Below, piece after piece: positions 47,449-58,629 of a stretch of DNA of 64,000 bases (its first letter is position 1; every line of letters begins with the position of its first letter). The translations under genes were made by a program, and so were the position numbers. The stretch lies in the NCBI GenBank assembly GCA_028095005.1, contig CM051462.1, positions 88,981,846 to 89,045,845 of the forward strand, written 5' to 3'. Source of the DNA: Rhynchospora pubera. Its lineage: Eukaryota; Streptophyta; Magnoliopsida; Poales; Cyperaceae. The notes under the pieces were generated by a model. The model saw only the letters and a list, made by a program, of their open reading frames with translations, was not told where the DNA came from and did no database searches.

Positions 47449-47609
47449 ATAGTTGAAGTGTTGGAGTCCACCTTTGTAGTGCCATCTCATGAGACCCCAG
47501 GGGACACCTATGGTTGCCTAACCGTAACCCTGACCAAGTCGCACCGCGTGCATTCCTAGGCGCGCAGTGTGTACTACTGTTCTACGACAAAACTAATGCA
47601 ACAAATTTC
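47449..47609 (+). pseudogene. BAHD acyltransferase fragment
   Basis: It reads IVEVLESTFVVPSHETPGD at the place where the intact gene has MVEVLESSFVVPSEQTP, so the start codon is now ATA. After a small frame shift it continues DQVAPRAFLGAQCVLLFYD and NATNF, matching the next BAHD block, and then stops. Only about 55 codons of the N-terminus remain. It is a dead partial duplicate of a BAHD gene, in the same orientation as the intact copy 1.4 kb upstream. Confidence 0.85.
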
Positions 47610-47629
47610 AGCTTAATTAGTTGAGGTGT

Positions 47630-47879
47630 AGATAGGCCTGCCCACGGGACGGAAGATTTGTCCACGTGATTTCGTGGTTGTTTTGTTCTAACGGTACAAA
47701 TTTTTATCTCGTTTTTGGAACGAAACAGATTTGGTCATTCGTTTCTGTAGTATATAATTCAATTTTAGTCGTTCCGTCACGTTCCATTTGGAAAAAGGAA
47801 TTGTTGGTATATATCATTTCTGAAACGAAACGGATAACGGAATTTATATTTTGTGTACGCCATAAACGTTAGACAGGCC
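47630..47879. repeat. GAAACGAAAC-type repeat segment
   Basis: Contains TTTTGGAACGAAACAGATTT and TTTCTGAAACGAAACGGA, similar to phrases near 7600 and 8930-9040. TAGGCCTG near 47633 and CAGGCCTG near 47873 may be its edges. The class is not determined. Confidence 0.35.
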
Positions 47880-47986
47880 TGTGAAAAAGTGCTGCAAAAG
47901 AACAAATTATTGATCGAATGCATGGCACAAATTATTAAAGCAAAATAGGCAAGTTATCCTTACAAGTTGTATAACTTAAAGGGGAG

Positions 47987-48576
47987 TGTTAAAACATGAA
48001 GTATGGCAGTGTGTGCAGCCACAAAAAATCAAAAATAGAGCATTATGTCCTGTGTTCGGCCTGGTGTCCGATCAAGTGTTCGGCCGAATGGCATCCCGAA
48101 CACGTGGCCGAATGGTACCCAGAATGACGCCTCTGGTAATAGAAGGAAGATTCTAGACTACCTTAACTTGAAAATAAGGCTAGCACGTCCAGGGGCTATA
48201 TTATATCCTTGTGTGAGGATACAAAATTGTAAAGAAATAAAAAAGAAATAATGGGATATAATTGGAAAGAGTTGTGTGTCTCTATAAGATAGTTTTCTAT
48301 TTAATATTCATCTTCTCCATGTAATATGTATCTCAGACATTAACAGAAAATAATATAGAAAAAGTGTGCGTGTGTGTGGAGGACGTAGGCACCAAGTTGG
48401 TGCTCAACCTCGTTAAATTCTCGTGTCTCTTGTATCTATTTGTGTGATTTATTTATACTGAGATCCTCGTGCTGACTAGCCCTAAGGAGAACGGTTCTTG
48501 TGCAAGTTGCACTTGGATCGTGCCTCCTCAAACCTAAAATCTAACTTCCGCTGTGTAGATGCTCGAATTCTTAACA
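47987..48576 (+). repeat. LTR A of the copia-type array
   Basis: 590 bases, TGTTAA...TTAACA. Contains palindromic TTCGGCCGAA near 48080 and a TATA-like TCTATAAGA near 48281. Confidence 0.85.
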
Positions 48577-50550
48577 TGGTATCAGAGCGTGGTTCAAAAC
48601 AGACTGTTTGGCTGTGTATACGGCCGTACAGGATCAAGAAAAGGAATGTTTGGCTGTGTGTACGACCTCACGGGACCCAAAACAGGGGTGGTCGGCCTGG
48701 TGTTCGACCGAACGGGAACCAGAACGGTCATGTCCCTGGTGATTCAAGATTTTTCTGAATCATATGAAGTTGTCGCAGAGGTATCGCTTGGCTTGTGCAT
48801 CCTGTGAGCGGTGATTGGCGCCCAAATCTACCATAAAGAAGCAGATCTGTCAAGCTACAATAAAAATAAGGTAACTTATTTGTTTTTCTGGTAGATTGAA
48901 TCAACAAGGTAGATTAAATATCGGTCGGTTGTGTGACCATGGTTTTTCTAGAATAAAACAAGTTTGTTGTGGTTTGTTTAGAATTGATTTTGTTGTATAG
49001 TTGATTGTATGGTTTGGGTATGAAAAAATATGACAATGGATGACATGACCAAAGTAAGAAATGCGTTAGGATAGAAATAAAAAAAGATTGAAGGTGGCCC
49101 AAGTTGGGTCAGATTGAAGGCTCAAGTGGAGTCAACAAAATAATCCTAGTTGTATTTAAGGTTTGTTCGGCTGTATGTTTGGCCGAATGGTAGGCCAAAT
49201 GATTTGTCTCATGTTAATTGGTCCTAAGTATTGGTTGTGACTCGAGAGGAGTCCAAACCGGAGATCCATGAGAGGTCAAATAGTCCATAATAGGTCTGCT
49301 TGGCTGGGTGTTCGGCCGAATGGATGGCTGAATAGGTGTTAAAGTGGTCAGTTTTGAAGCAACAAACATGGACCAGGTCGGGTTTAAGGATATGGCCTAC
49401 ACTAGGTCATGATGGTGGTCAAATTTGATCAAATAAGAGGGTCCAAGTCAGGTTTAACAAGAAAAAAATAGGCAAGTTGCATGTGTAATCAAATATCTCT
49501 CTTAGGCGAGAGCAAAATTGAGAGTGATCTTTGGTATCAATCAAATATGTGGCCCATGACGGGTCAAGAAAAGAGACTCAAGTTGGGTCTAAAGAGGTTC
49601 TTCAAGTAAGAGGAGCTAGATGTCTTCAAGTTGAGGGAATGTGAAGTCAAGAATTAATCAAGTATGCAAGCCACCAAATATCCATCTTAGGGGGAGAGTT
49701 GATGTGAGAGAAATATTTGGTGTCTAAGACGGATATCAAGAGAACAAAGTCAAGTCAAGTGGTCCTAGTCGTGTCAAGTGGTCCAGGTTGGGTCAAATGG
49801 TCAAGGCGGATCAAGACTGAGGATTTAATCCAAGTAATAAAGATATACTCAAGGAATACTCAGGTCGAGCACAAGTGTGCTCGAATCGAGTGGATATCGT
49901 GTCATGCAATGTATTCTACAAGACGGCCTAGAAGGTAAAGATCAAGTCATTTGCGAGTCAAGCAAAGGATGATCAAGTCTAACATGTGACAGGTCAAAAG
50001 ATTCAAAGCTATTAAAAGAAGAAGTTGAAGACGTGATGCGATAGAAGAATACTGAAAGTAATCTGCTTGGAATAAGGTTAGTAAATAATATCTCTCATGT
50101 GTGATGATATGAATGGTGAAGGTGGCTTAAAGTAAAAGAATTACTTGGCTTTAGTGCACGGGGCGTGCCAAGAAGGCATGGACCGGACAAGATGGTTTGA
50201 TGCAAGGCGCTAGGGTCTAGCACAAGATGTGTGACTCGTGCCAAGTGAAAAAATTTATCCAGAAGGCGGTGTGTGTCGTCGTCGTGTGTGCGACATATGG
50301 AAGGTTTGGATGAAGAACTTTGTGGCATATGTGTGTTCCAATGAAGACAAAAGGTGTGTGCCTTAGAAGACGGTGTGTACCGGTATGCAGCACTCCATGC
50401 AAGTGACACATGACAAATCAGTACATGTCCACTTGATGGGGAGTGTGAGAAAGTGCTGTAGAAGATCAAATTATGGATCGAATGCATGGCACAAATTATT
50501 AAAGCAAAATAGACAAGTTATCCTTACAAGTTGTATAACTTGAGGGGGAG
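48577..50550 (+). other. Non-coding internal region of the copia-type array
   Basis: It begins with the primer binding site and a block with several TTCGGCCG(A/T) and GGCTGTGTGTACG phrases, and ends with the purine tract before LTR B. No gag, integrase or reverse transcriptase frame is seen. Confidence 0.7.
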
Positions 50551-52882
50551 TGTTAAAACATGAAGTATGGCAGTGTGTGCTGCCACAAAAGATTAAAAAT
50601 AGAGCATTCGGTCCTGTGTTCGGCCTAGTGTTCAGACTAGTGTTCGACCGAATGGCATCCCGAACACGTGGTCGAATGGTACCTAGAATGACGCCTCTAG
50701 TGATGGAAGGAAGGTTCTAGACTGCCTTAACTTGGAAATAAGGCTAACACGTCCAGGGACTATGTTATATCCTTGTGTGAGGATACAAAATTGTAAAGAA
50801 ATAAAAAAGAAATAATGGAGAATAATTGAAAAGAGATGTGTGTCTCTATAGGATAGTTTTCTATTTAATATTCATCTTCTCCATGTAATATGTATCTCAG
50901 ACATTAACATAAAATAATATAGAAAAAGTGTGCGTGTGTGTGGAGGACGTAGGCACCAAGTTGGTGCTGAACTTCTTTAAATTCTCGTGTCGCTTGTATC
51001 TATTTGTGTGATTTATTTGTATTGAGTGTTAGTTAAGTGCATAATTTTTACTTTTATAGCTAATTCCTTTAATTAACCACAAACAAGCATGCACAAACAC
51101 GATCTAGTGCTTAAAGCCATTCACACAAGAGAAAAGAGATGGAAATTGTACCTCTCTTGGTATAGCAACCAAGAAGCTCTATCCTACGGCTTAGGAGTCG
51201 ATGGGAAACTCTCCAAACACCTTTAAGTCGAGATGCCTCGAGTCCACTATGGTATTAACTAAGTTCTCAACAAACTATGCTAGTAGTTTGGAGAACAAGT
51301 CTAATTCCTAACTTTCCCTTTCTTCAACCAAATGACCAAATCAATTTGTGGAAGAATGGGTGCTCAACACATGAGCTTTTTAGTGGATGGAAGAGGGGGG
51401 CGACACACCTATAAGTGTAGGTGGCGGCTAGGTAGAGTGGAGAGAGAAGAGAGACCAAGGAGCCTCCATATGGCCAGTAAGAAGTTCACACAAATTACAA
51501 GTGTGCCACTCCTACCTACCACCCTATATGGTCGGCCTATATATGGCTTGATTGGGCCACAAGCTCTTCCATTTAATGTCTCAATTCAATTAATTAAAGG
51601 CCTACTCAAATGCTAACTAAATTGGACATTTAATTTACCATTAAATTAAAGCCCAATTAACTTAATTAAATTAAGTGTGTTGTTTATAAATAATTATTAA
51701 ATTAATAATAATTAATATTTAGAGATTAGAAAATGCATTAATTTATTTCTATATGATCCATTTGACTTAATTAATTATAACGGTCCATAACGTTATTTAA
51801 TTAATTAATCAACTTATCATATTTTGCAATACTCACTATTGCAAATAAATAAATAATCCACGTATGGTTAAACACCAATTTTGTGTGAGCCTTTGAGGGT
51901 TTATACTACGTTGGACATGGAATTAAATCGCTATTTAATTCCAATAATCATAAGCGGTATCTAGCAACACGTTATGATTCTCAATTCGCATAAATAGTGT
52001 ACTGCTACTGTATTTAAATCTTGCATAAGAGAATAGAAGTAATTCTCTATTTTGATTCTTATGTCACACGATATCATCGTATAATCCAAGATAGGAATGT
52101 GTCATTCTTGCAGATTATACGTTTCTTGATCTAGAGATAATTGTATCAGTTGCTAGCAAACAATCTATCTCCATCAAGGGGCCCAAACTGATATCGTCAC
52201 TCACTAAATGAATTAATGAGGAACATACGGTTTTCTTGATGATTTAGCTTTTCCCCACACAATTCAAGAGAACACAAATAACGTCCGTATAACAACCCTT
52301 ATCAGAAATCAGCGGTAGACGATATTTATTGAACCTATCCTCATGTGGAAAAGATAAACATCTCAAACTTAGAATCAAAATCATAACGAAATAAATAATG
52401 ATACATAAGACAATCCATATATTTATTTTGTTGGATCATGTCCTGTACTATGTTCAATTAACATAAACATATGCAATTAAGTTGGTTACTCTTAACCTAT
52501 GATCTATAGAACTTAATCATCACTTAACTTGCATACTAATCTTATTGATAATTAATGTTCCTTGTTAATTATTAAGATTATGGACATTTTAGATTTATTG
52601 TTGTCATTTATTATTAAATGAAAAATAGAGATCTATAATTCAGATCTTCAACCTGAATGATCTGTCAACAAATAAATCAAGGAACAAATAATATCAAATC
52701 ATCAATGACATAAAATCATAGAAGTAGCCAGATATGATTGGTTTCTAGGACATATCTCTAACATTGAGATCATCATGCTGACTAGCACTAAAGGGCACGG
52801 TTCTTGTGCAAGTTGCATTTGGATCGTGCCTCGTCGAACCTAAAATCTAACTTCCGCTGCGTAGACGCTCGAATTCTTAACA
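50551..52882 (+). repeat. LTR B, interrupted by a solo LTR
   Basis: It matches LTR A closely at 50551-51026 and 52769-52882. Between them is a 1737-base insert (51027-52763) with a 5-bp duplication TTGAG. Confidence 0.88.
51027..52763 (-). mobile_element. Solo LTR of the Angela-like family, inverted
   Basis: TG...CA ends (TGTTAG...CTAACA), 1737 bases, flanked by TTGAG on both sides (51022-51026 and 52764-52768). The sequence is the reverse complement, with divergence, of the LTR at 56863-58616 throughout. No internal genes, so it is a solo LTR left by recombination. Confidence 0.92.
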
Positions 52883-53207
52883 TGGTATCAGAGCGTGGTT
52901 CAAAGATGGGAGGACAAAACAAAGGCGATGGAAGGCAAAAAATGACTCGAAACAAGTGCAAGACGGGTGTTTCTTCAACCAAAAAGGTGTATGGAGGTAG
53001 ACAATCGTTCGAGTGGTTTTCTACATCGACTTTGGAGCATGAGCAGCGACATAACTGTTGAAAACGTACTGTTTGGCTGTGTGTACAGTCGTACAGGATC
53101 AAGAAAAAGGGATGTTTGGCTGTGTGTACAGCCTCACGGGACCCAGAACAGGGGTGTTTGGCCGAACGGGAACCAGAACGGTCACGTCCTTGGTCCAACA
53201 TCAACAA

Positions 53208-53484
53208 TAAATCTTTTTTTTAAGATGTTTGAATCATCTTTTTAATTGGGATTAAAAAGTGGTCCTAATAATTTCTTAATCCATATTACGAAGATAATTC
53301 AAACACACTAGAAATAAAAATTTATTCTAGATGTTAGACCACTTAAATATAACACTCTAAATCTTTATAGCAGTGCCGGTCGGGCAAGATCTATGCTAAA
53401 AATCACAGTAATTTAAAAGTGACTGTATGGTTTAAAACAGGCACCAAGGGCCTGGAACCATAAATTTGACAACACTTTAAGGTC
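53208..53484. other. Short gap between copia array and copia remnant
   Basis: AT-rich with imperfect inverted repeats around AGATGTTTGAATCATCTTTTTAA-like phrases (53223-53290). Possibly a small MITE; otherwise nothing. Confidence 0.35.
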
Positions 53485-54180
53485 GATGAAGTTTGAATGA
53501 AGAAAATTGGAGCATGTTGTTTATGCAAGAACGCAAGGAGGATGTATTATAGTGGGAGTGTATATGGATGATTTGTTGATCATAGGAGAGGTTGAATTAG
53601 AAATTGCTAAGTTTAAAATAGAAATGATGGAGAAGTTCAAAATGAGTGATCTAGGTCTGTTGACTTATTATCTCGGTAATGAAGTGGGCTAGTTGGATTC
53701 TCTGATAGTGATATGGAAGTGGATTCCGATGACAGGAAGAGTACAACTGGTGTGATTTTTTTATTTGGGAAGCAATCCAATTAGTTGGTTTTCAAGAAAG
53801 CAAAAGGTTACTTCACTCTCGACTTGTGAAGTTGAATACATAGCAGCTGCATCTGCAGCATGTTAAGAGGTCTGGTTAGAAGCATTGTGGGCAGACTTTA
53901 GGGAACAAGCTTTTCAAAAGATTAAGCTGAAAATTGACAATAAATCTGTCATTTCATTGTGCAATCATCTTGTGTTTCATGATCGAAGTAAACATATCGA
54001 TACTTGATTTCATTTCATTAGAGAATGTGTTTAAAAGGACAAAGTAGAAGTTGAGCACATTAGGACGAACAATCAACTTGCAGACTTACTAACCAAACCT
54101 TTGGGGAGAGTCAAATTTTTAGAACTAAGGAACAGAATAGGCATGCAAACTATCAAGAGGCCACAACCAGCTTAGGGGAG
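53485..54180 (+). pseudogene. Copia reverse transcriptase/RNase H 3' remnant
   Basis: EHVVYARTQGGCIIVGVYMD followed by DLLIIG carries the reverse transcriptase active-site motif YMDD. After a deletion it continues with the RNase H region: SDSDMEVDSDDRKSTTGVIF, then stops and shifts, then the end part around LADLLTKPLGRVKFLELRNR. It ends in a purine tract (GGGGAGAGAA) next to the LTR at 54185. Most of the pol gene is missing. It is another copia family than the array upstream. Confidence 0.85.
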
Positions 54181-54184
54181 AGAA

Positions 54185-54449
54185 TGAAAGAAATAAGCTA
54201 TTGTGTCGATCGGTAACAGGATGGAATTGAAGCTACTGAGTTGGTGTATGGACACTAATTTAGTTTCCTTATATTAGATGAGTGGAAATTAGGAAACCAC
54301 TTATTATTTTAGTTATATTTGTATTAGGATATTTTTATTACTATGTATTGTTATGAAATTGAATAAAAGGAGAAGAAAAACCATAAAATAGTGCTGCAAG
54401 TTTTCGCACCGCAAAGCGTTCTCTGTTGTTCTGTGTTTCTGTTATTTCA
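54185..54449 (+). repeat. 3' LTR of the copia remnant
   Basis: 265 bases starting TGAAAGAAAT and ending TTATTTCA, just after the purine tract. Its partner LTR is absent, so the limits rest on the TG...CA ends only. Confidence 0.6.
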
Positions 54450-54940
54450 TTATTTACCACAAAAATTAATTTAGCATTTGATTGAAATCTGACATAAAAT
54501 TGCTTTCATCCATTAATTCGTATCTCTCTTGATCTTAGCTTGGGTCATGAGCTTTTAGTGGTTGTTGTTGTTGTTTGTTTATATATTTTTTTTTGTTGTT
54601 ACTTCTGATAACATATTATAGAATACTGCTTTTACATAGAAAACTAAGAGAAATAATTGTCTAATACAAATTTTCGAAGATGGGAATAACAAGAAAAATA
54701 ATTGTCTAGCTAATACTATATAGTTGGAACTTCAATGCGTACAAACATTAACACAGAACACAATGCGTAGACTCCAAAACCTCATGCCTACCACTTAATG
54801 AATGCACAATAATCAAACTTAAGTCATATATCATTATTCAATGCGGAATAAGATTGAGGTATTTTGATCTGATAGCAGTCCCTTTTGTCTCAAGCGAGCT
54901 GGATTAAGTATACAAAAATGCATAGTAAATTAGAAATATG
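54450..54940. other. Intergenic between copia remnant and GST exons
   Basis: AT-rich with GTTGTTGTTGTTGTT near 54560. May hold the 3' untranslated region of the GST gene. Nothing else seen. Confidence 0.4.
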
Positions 54941-56036
54941 TCAAATTAATAATAAACTTTTCATATAATAATTCTTAGAATTTACCCCAAACTTCCTCTT
55001 GGTGTGAGTTAGAAGCTCCTGAGGATCCCGTTTGGTTGCAGTATAAGCCTCGATCTTGTTAAGCTCCTAATTTCGCATTTTTTAAATCAGACATAATTAA
55101 ATGGAGAACTAACCTAATTTGTGATTTTGAATTTAAGATGTTATTTCAGTTCTAACCTTGATCCATAAAATTAGCTTAGGCCTGCCCTTGGTAATATCAT
55201 ATTTTTTCATGTCATTCAAGAAAATCAGGTACCTCTCTACAAAGGGCGCATATGCTATGTCCGCCTACATATCATTTATTAGGAAAAATGAAATAAAGAG
55301 TATAAATTTCAAAAAAAAAAAGAAAAAAAAATGAGCATGGCAAGAGAGAATAAAACAAATCAGCTAAAAAAAATACGAACCAAACTAAACCCTTGTCCAA
55401 GAAAAAATGGGCCATCTTCAAATTTTGATAGAGACTCCTCTAATTTATCCAAAGCAGCAACTGGACAAACCATTCAAGCAAAAAAAAAAAAGCTTAGAAT
55501 ATCTTTGTAATATGTTACAAGTCTTATATATATCATATCATGGAAATATATATTGTTATGTTATAATACAGTTATTTCATCTGTCACTGTCAGTCAGATG
55601 AATTAACTGGTACGATGTCGAGCCTATTATATTGCAGTGAGTAAAGTTAGTATTTGGCTGACAGGCAGCTGAGAGTCAATTATGGAAATTTGACTTGTAT
55701 TGAATCAAGAAATATATGCAAATAGTGCTATAGATAGTACCGGCATCATTAGAAATGTAATCTTCCTTTGATAATACAGATGCAAAGACAGTTTTGGTGA
55801 AGTAATCACTATAAGAAAGAAGCTCCTCCGCAAAAGTTTGTTTTTCTGGATCCTAATTAAAGAAATCATGAATAATTATTGCCATTTTAGACTTGAATAA
55901 GTTTGACTATAGAAGAAAATGAAATTTATGTTTTTACATCAGGAAGCAAGGTGGGTCCCCCAAAGTGAGTATTAATGAACTTGATGAGATTGAGACTTCC
56001 TCCTTTTACTTGATTGTTGTGCTCCAATGAAGGTAC
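54941..56036 (-). pseudogene. Lambda-class glutathione transferase, N-terminal exons missing
   Basis: Lambda GSTs are plant cytosolic or plastid thiol transferases that use a catalytic Cys to reduce glutathione adducts such as those of flavonols. Five exons are read on the minus strand: 56036-55938 (VPSLEHNNQVKGGSLNLIKF), 55852-55741 (DPEKQTFAEELLSYSDYFTK), 55460-55381 (VAALDKLEESLSKFEDGPFF), 55264-55157 (ADIAYAPFVERYLIFLNDMK) and 55066-54941 (ELNKIEAYTATKRDPQELLT). All junctions have GT-AG and keep frame, giving about 174 residues against roughly 235 normal. The N-terminal part with the catalytic Cys is absent. Retroelement sequence begins about 115 bases upstream of the first exon, inside what would be an intron, so the missing exons may lie beyond the window. 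No frame break is seen in these exons. Confidence 0.88.
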
Positions 56037-56152
56037 CTGTTGATTATCATTTCTATTAAAAAATTTCAATCGTCCACGAGAGAATATGAACTTATATGCA
56101 AAAATTAGAAAAAAAAAAATACAATTATAGTTGACCAATAAGGGGGAGTTTG

Positions 56153-56463
56153 TGTTGGCCTTTTTGGCCTTAGTTTCTAGTTTTAGGATTTTTATGTTAG
56201 TGAAAGAGAAAGAAGAGAGGAAAAAAAAAGGTCTGACTGCTTCCCACTCTATGTTTTTCTTAATTTTCTTACACGATTATACAGATTTTGGTCATACATA
56301 TTGTAATTCTGCAACTAGACTTTACATAGGTCATTTACAACATTTAAATTAGTCCGAACACATATCAAAACATCCAAACATGGCCCAATAGTTATACTAA
56401 TCATTAGATTATTATTTTAACATCCAAATACGTAAATACTAAACTAAAATATTAATTTCAACA
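56153..56463 (-). repeat. LTR of a minus-strand copia element
   Basis: 311 bases between TGTTGGCC and TTTCAACA. Read on the minus strand, it directly follows the purine tract AAGAGGAA, as a 3' LTR should. The RNase H remnant at 56470-56862 lies on its 5' side. Confidence 0.65.
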
Positions 56464-56469
56464 TTCCTC

Positions 56470-56862
56470 TTAATGTGTTGGTTTGTCATCCCCAACAAGA
56501 AGGTGCTTTGGTGAAAATATCCGCCAATTTATCATCGGTCTTGACATGCTTGACCATAATCTCTTCATCTTCTACCTTCTCTCTTATGTAATGATGTTTA
56601 AGGTCAAAGTATGGTTTGTTCTGTTATGAAACATTGAATTCTTCGACATTGCAATTGCCAACTTGTTGTCACAAAAGAGAACCGTGGTCATATATCATAT
56701 CTTATTTCTTCCCGATGTCTTCTAAAACTTTTCTCAACCAAACCACTTGTTTAGTTGCTTCACTTGTCGACAGATATTCGACTTACGCGGAGGAATGAAC
56801 TACCATCTCTTGTTTCATTAATCCCCATGAAAAGATACTCAACCCAATTGTAAAGCAATACA
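56470..56862 (-). pseudogene. Copia RNase H remnant
   Basis: The minus strand reads YCFTIGLSIFSWG, KQEMVVHSS, then after a 1-base shift VEYLSTSEATKQVVWLRKVL, CDNKLAIAMSKNSMFHNRT and VKHVKTDDKLADIFTKA. These are the end blocks of a copia pol protein. The similarity stops exactly where the LTR at 56863 starts, so the later element probably landed in this older one. Confidence 0.8.
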
Positions 56863-58616
56863 TGTTAGAGATATGTCCTAGAAGCCAATTTATTAGGCTA
56901 CTTCTTTAGTTTATGTTATTGATGATTTCAGATCATTTGTTCTTTGATTTATTCGTTGACAGTTCATTCAGGTTGAGGATCTGAATTATAGATCACTGTT
57001 ATTCATTTAGTAGTAAATGACAACGATAAATCTAAAAGTTCATAATCTTGATAATTAACAAAGGACATTAATTATCAATAAGATTAGTATGCATGTTAAG
57101 TGATGATTAAGTTCTATAAATCATAGGTTAAGAGTAATCACTTAATTGCATATGTGTATGTTATAGAACATAGTACAGGACTGGACCCCACGAAAAAAAT
57201 ATATGAATTGTGTTACGTGTCATTATTTATTTCATGATGATTTTGGTTCTAAGTTTGAGATGATTATCTTTTCCACATGAGGATAGATTCTATAAATCAT
57301 GTCTACTGTTGATTCCTAATAAAGGCTGCTATACGGACTTGATTTAAGAACTCTTGAATTGTGCGGGAAAAAGGCTAATTATCAAGAAAACCGTATGTCT
57401 CTCATTAATTCAATTAGTGAGTGACGATATCTGTTTGGGCCCCTTGATGGAGATAGATTGTTTGGTAGCAACTGATACAATTATCTCAAGATCAAGAAAC
57501 GTATAATCTACAAAAATGACACGTTTCTATCTTGGAATATACGATGATATCGTGTGACATAAGAATCAAAATAGAGAAACATAATTATTCTCTTATGAAG
57601 GATTGAAATATTGTAGCAGTACACTATTTATGCGAATTGGGAATCATAACGTGTTGCTAGATACCGCTTATGATTATTGGAATTAAATAGCGATTTAACT
57701 CCACGTCTAACATAGCATAAATCCTCAAAGAGTCACACAAAATTAGTATTTAACCATACATGCATTATTTATTTATTTGCAATAATGAGTATTGCAAAAT
57801 ATGATAAGTTGATTAATTAATTAAATAGCATTATGGACCGTTATAATTAATTAAGTCAAATAGATCATATAGAAATAAATTACTGCATTGTCTAATCTCT
57901 AAATAATTATTATTAAGTTAATAATTATTTATAAACAACACACTTAATTTAATTAAGTTATTTGGACTTTAATTTATTGGTAAATTAAATACCCAAATTA
58001 AATAGCTTTGAGTGGGCCTTTAATTAATAGAATTAAGGATTCAATTGGAGATGAGATAGTGGCCCATAGAGGCCCATACAAGGCCGGCCATGCATGGTGG
58101 TAGGTGGGAGTGGCACACATGTAAATAGTGTGAACTCCAAACTAGGGTTAAGAAGCTATATAAGGCACCTTGTATTGACTCTTTGCTCTCTTCCTCTCTC
58201 TTCCCACCTAGCCGCCACCTTGCCCCATAGGGTGCGCCACCCCTCCTCTTCTCCTCTCCACTCAAGCTCATGTGTTGAGCACCCAATCTTCCACAAATTG
58301 ATTTGTTCATTTGGTAGAAGAAAGGGAAAGCTAGGGATTAGACTCGTTCTTCTTTTTGCTAGCACGAATTGAGAAGAACTTGGTTAATACCATAGTGGTC
58401 TCGAGGTGGTTCGACTTAGAGGCGACTTTGGAGAGCTCCCCATCGACTCCTAAGCCAATGAATTGAGCCTCTTGGTTGCTATACCAAGAGAGATAAAAAT
58501 CCACCCTTTTCTCTTGTGTTAATTGGCTTTTGTGCACAATCCGTTGTGTGTGATGTTTAATTGCTTAATTATATTGTAATTAGAACTAAAAATTGAAAAT
58601 TACACACTTCCTAACA
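56863..58616 (+). repeat. 5' LTR of the Angela-like element
   Basis: TGTTAG...CTAACA, 1754 bases. TATATAA at 58157-58163 is a likely TATA box, about 450 bases before the LTR end. It is homologous in inverse orientation to the solo LTR at 51027-52763. Confidence 0.9.
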
Positions 58617-58617
58617 G

Positions 58618-58629
58618 TGGTATCAGAGC
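58618..58629 (+). promoter_or_regulatory. Primer binding site
   Basis: TGGTATCAGAGC follows the LTR after one base. It is complementary to the 3' end of plant initiator-methionine tRNA, the usual copia primer. Confidence 0.9.

Larger units (their letters stand above)
47880..53207 (+). mobile_element. Tandem array of a non-coding copia-type element (LTR-internal-LTR-internal)
   Basis: Order: the 3' tail of an internal region (47880-47986), LTR A (47987-48576), a full internal region (48577-50550), LTR B (50551-52882, interrupted), and the start of another internal region (52883 to about 53207). Each LTR starts TGTTAAAACATG, ends TTAACA, is preceded by a purine-rich tract (AGGGGAG or AGGGGGAG) and followed by TGGTATCAGAGCG, a primer binding site of the initiator-methionine tRNA type. 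The internal region has no gag or pol, so it is a non-autonomous element. Such an array is the expected product of unequal recombination between LTRs. Confidence 0.85.

Noticed and set aside
48577..48590. TGGTATCAGAGCG as part of a tRNA gene
   Set aside because: It is the primer binding site next to an LTR; no tRNA cloverleaf surrounds it.
48498..48807. Cys/Arg-rich frames after LTR A and again after 52804
   Set aside because: They start in the LTR, cross the primer site and are repeated in the array; they do not match gag and probably are not translated.
58041..58372. Frames on both strands within the Angela-like LTR
   Set aside because: They overlap the TATA box and leader of the LTR, and have counterparts in the solo LTR at 51330-51620; not coding.
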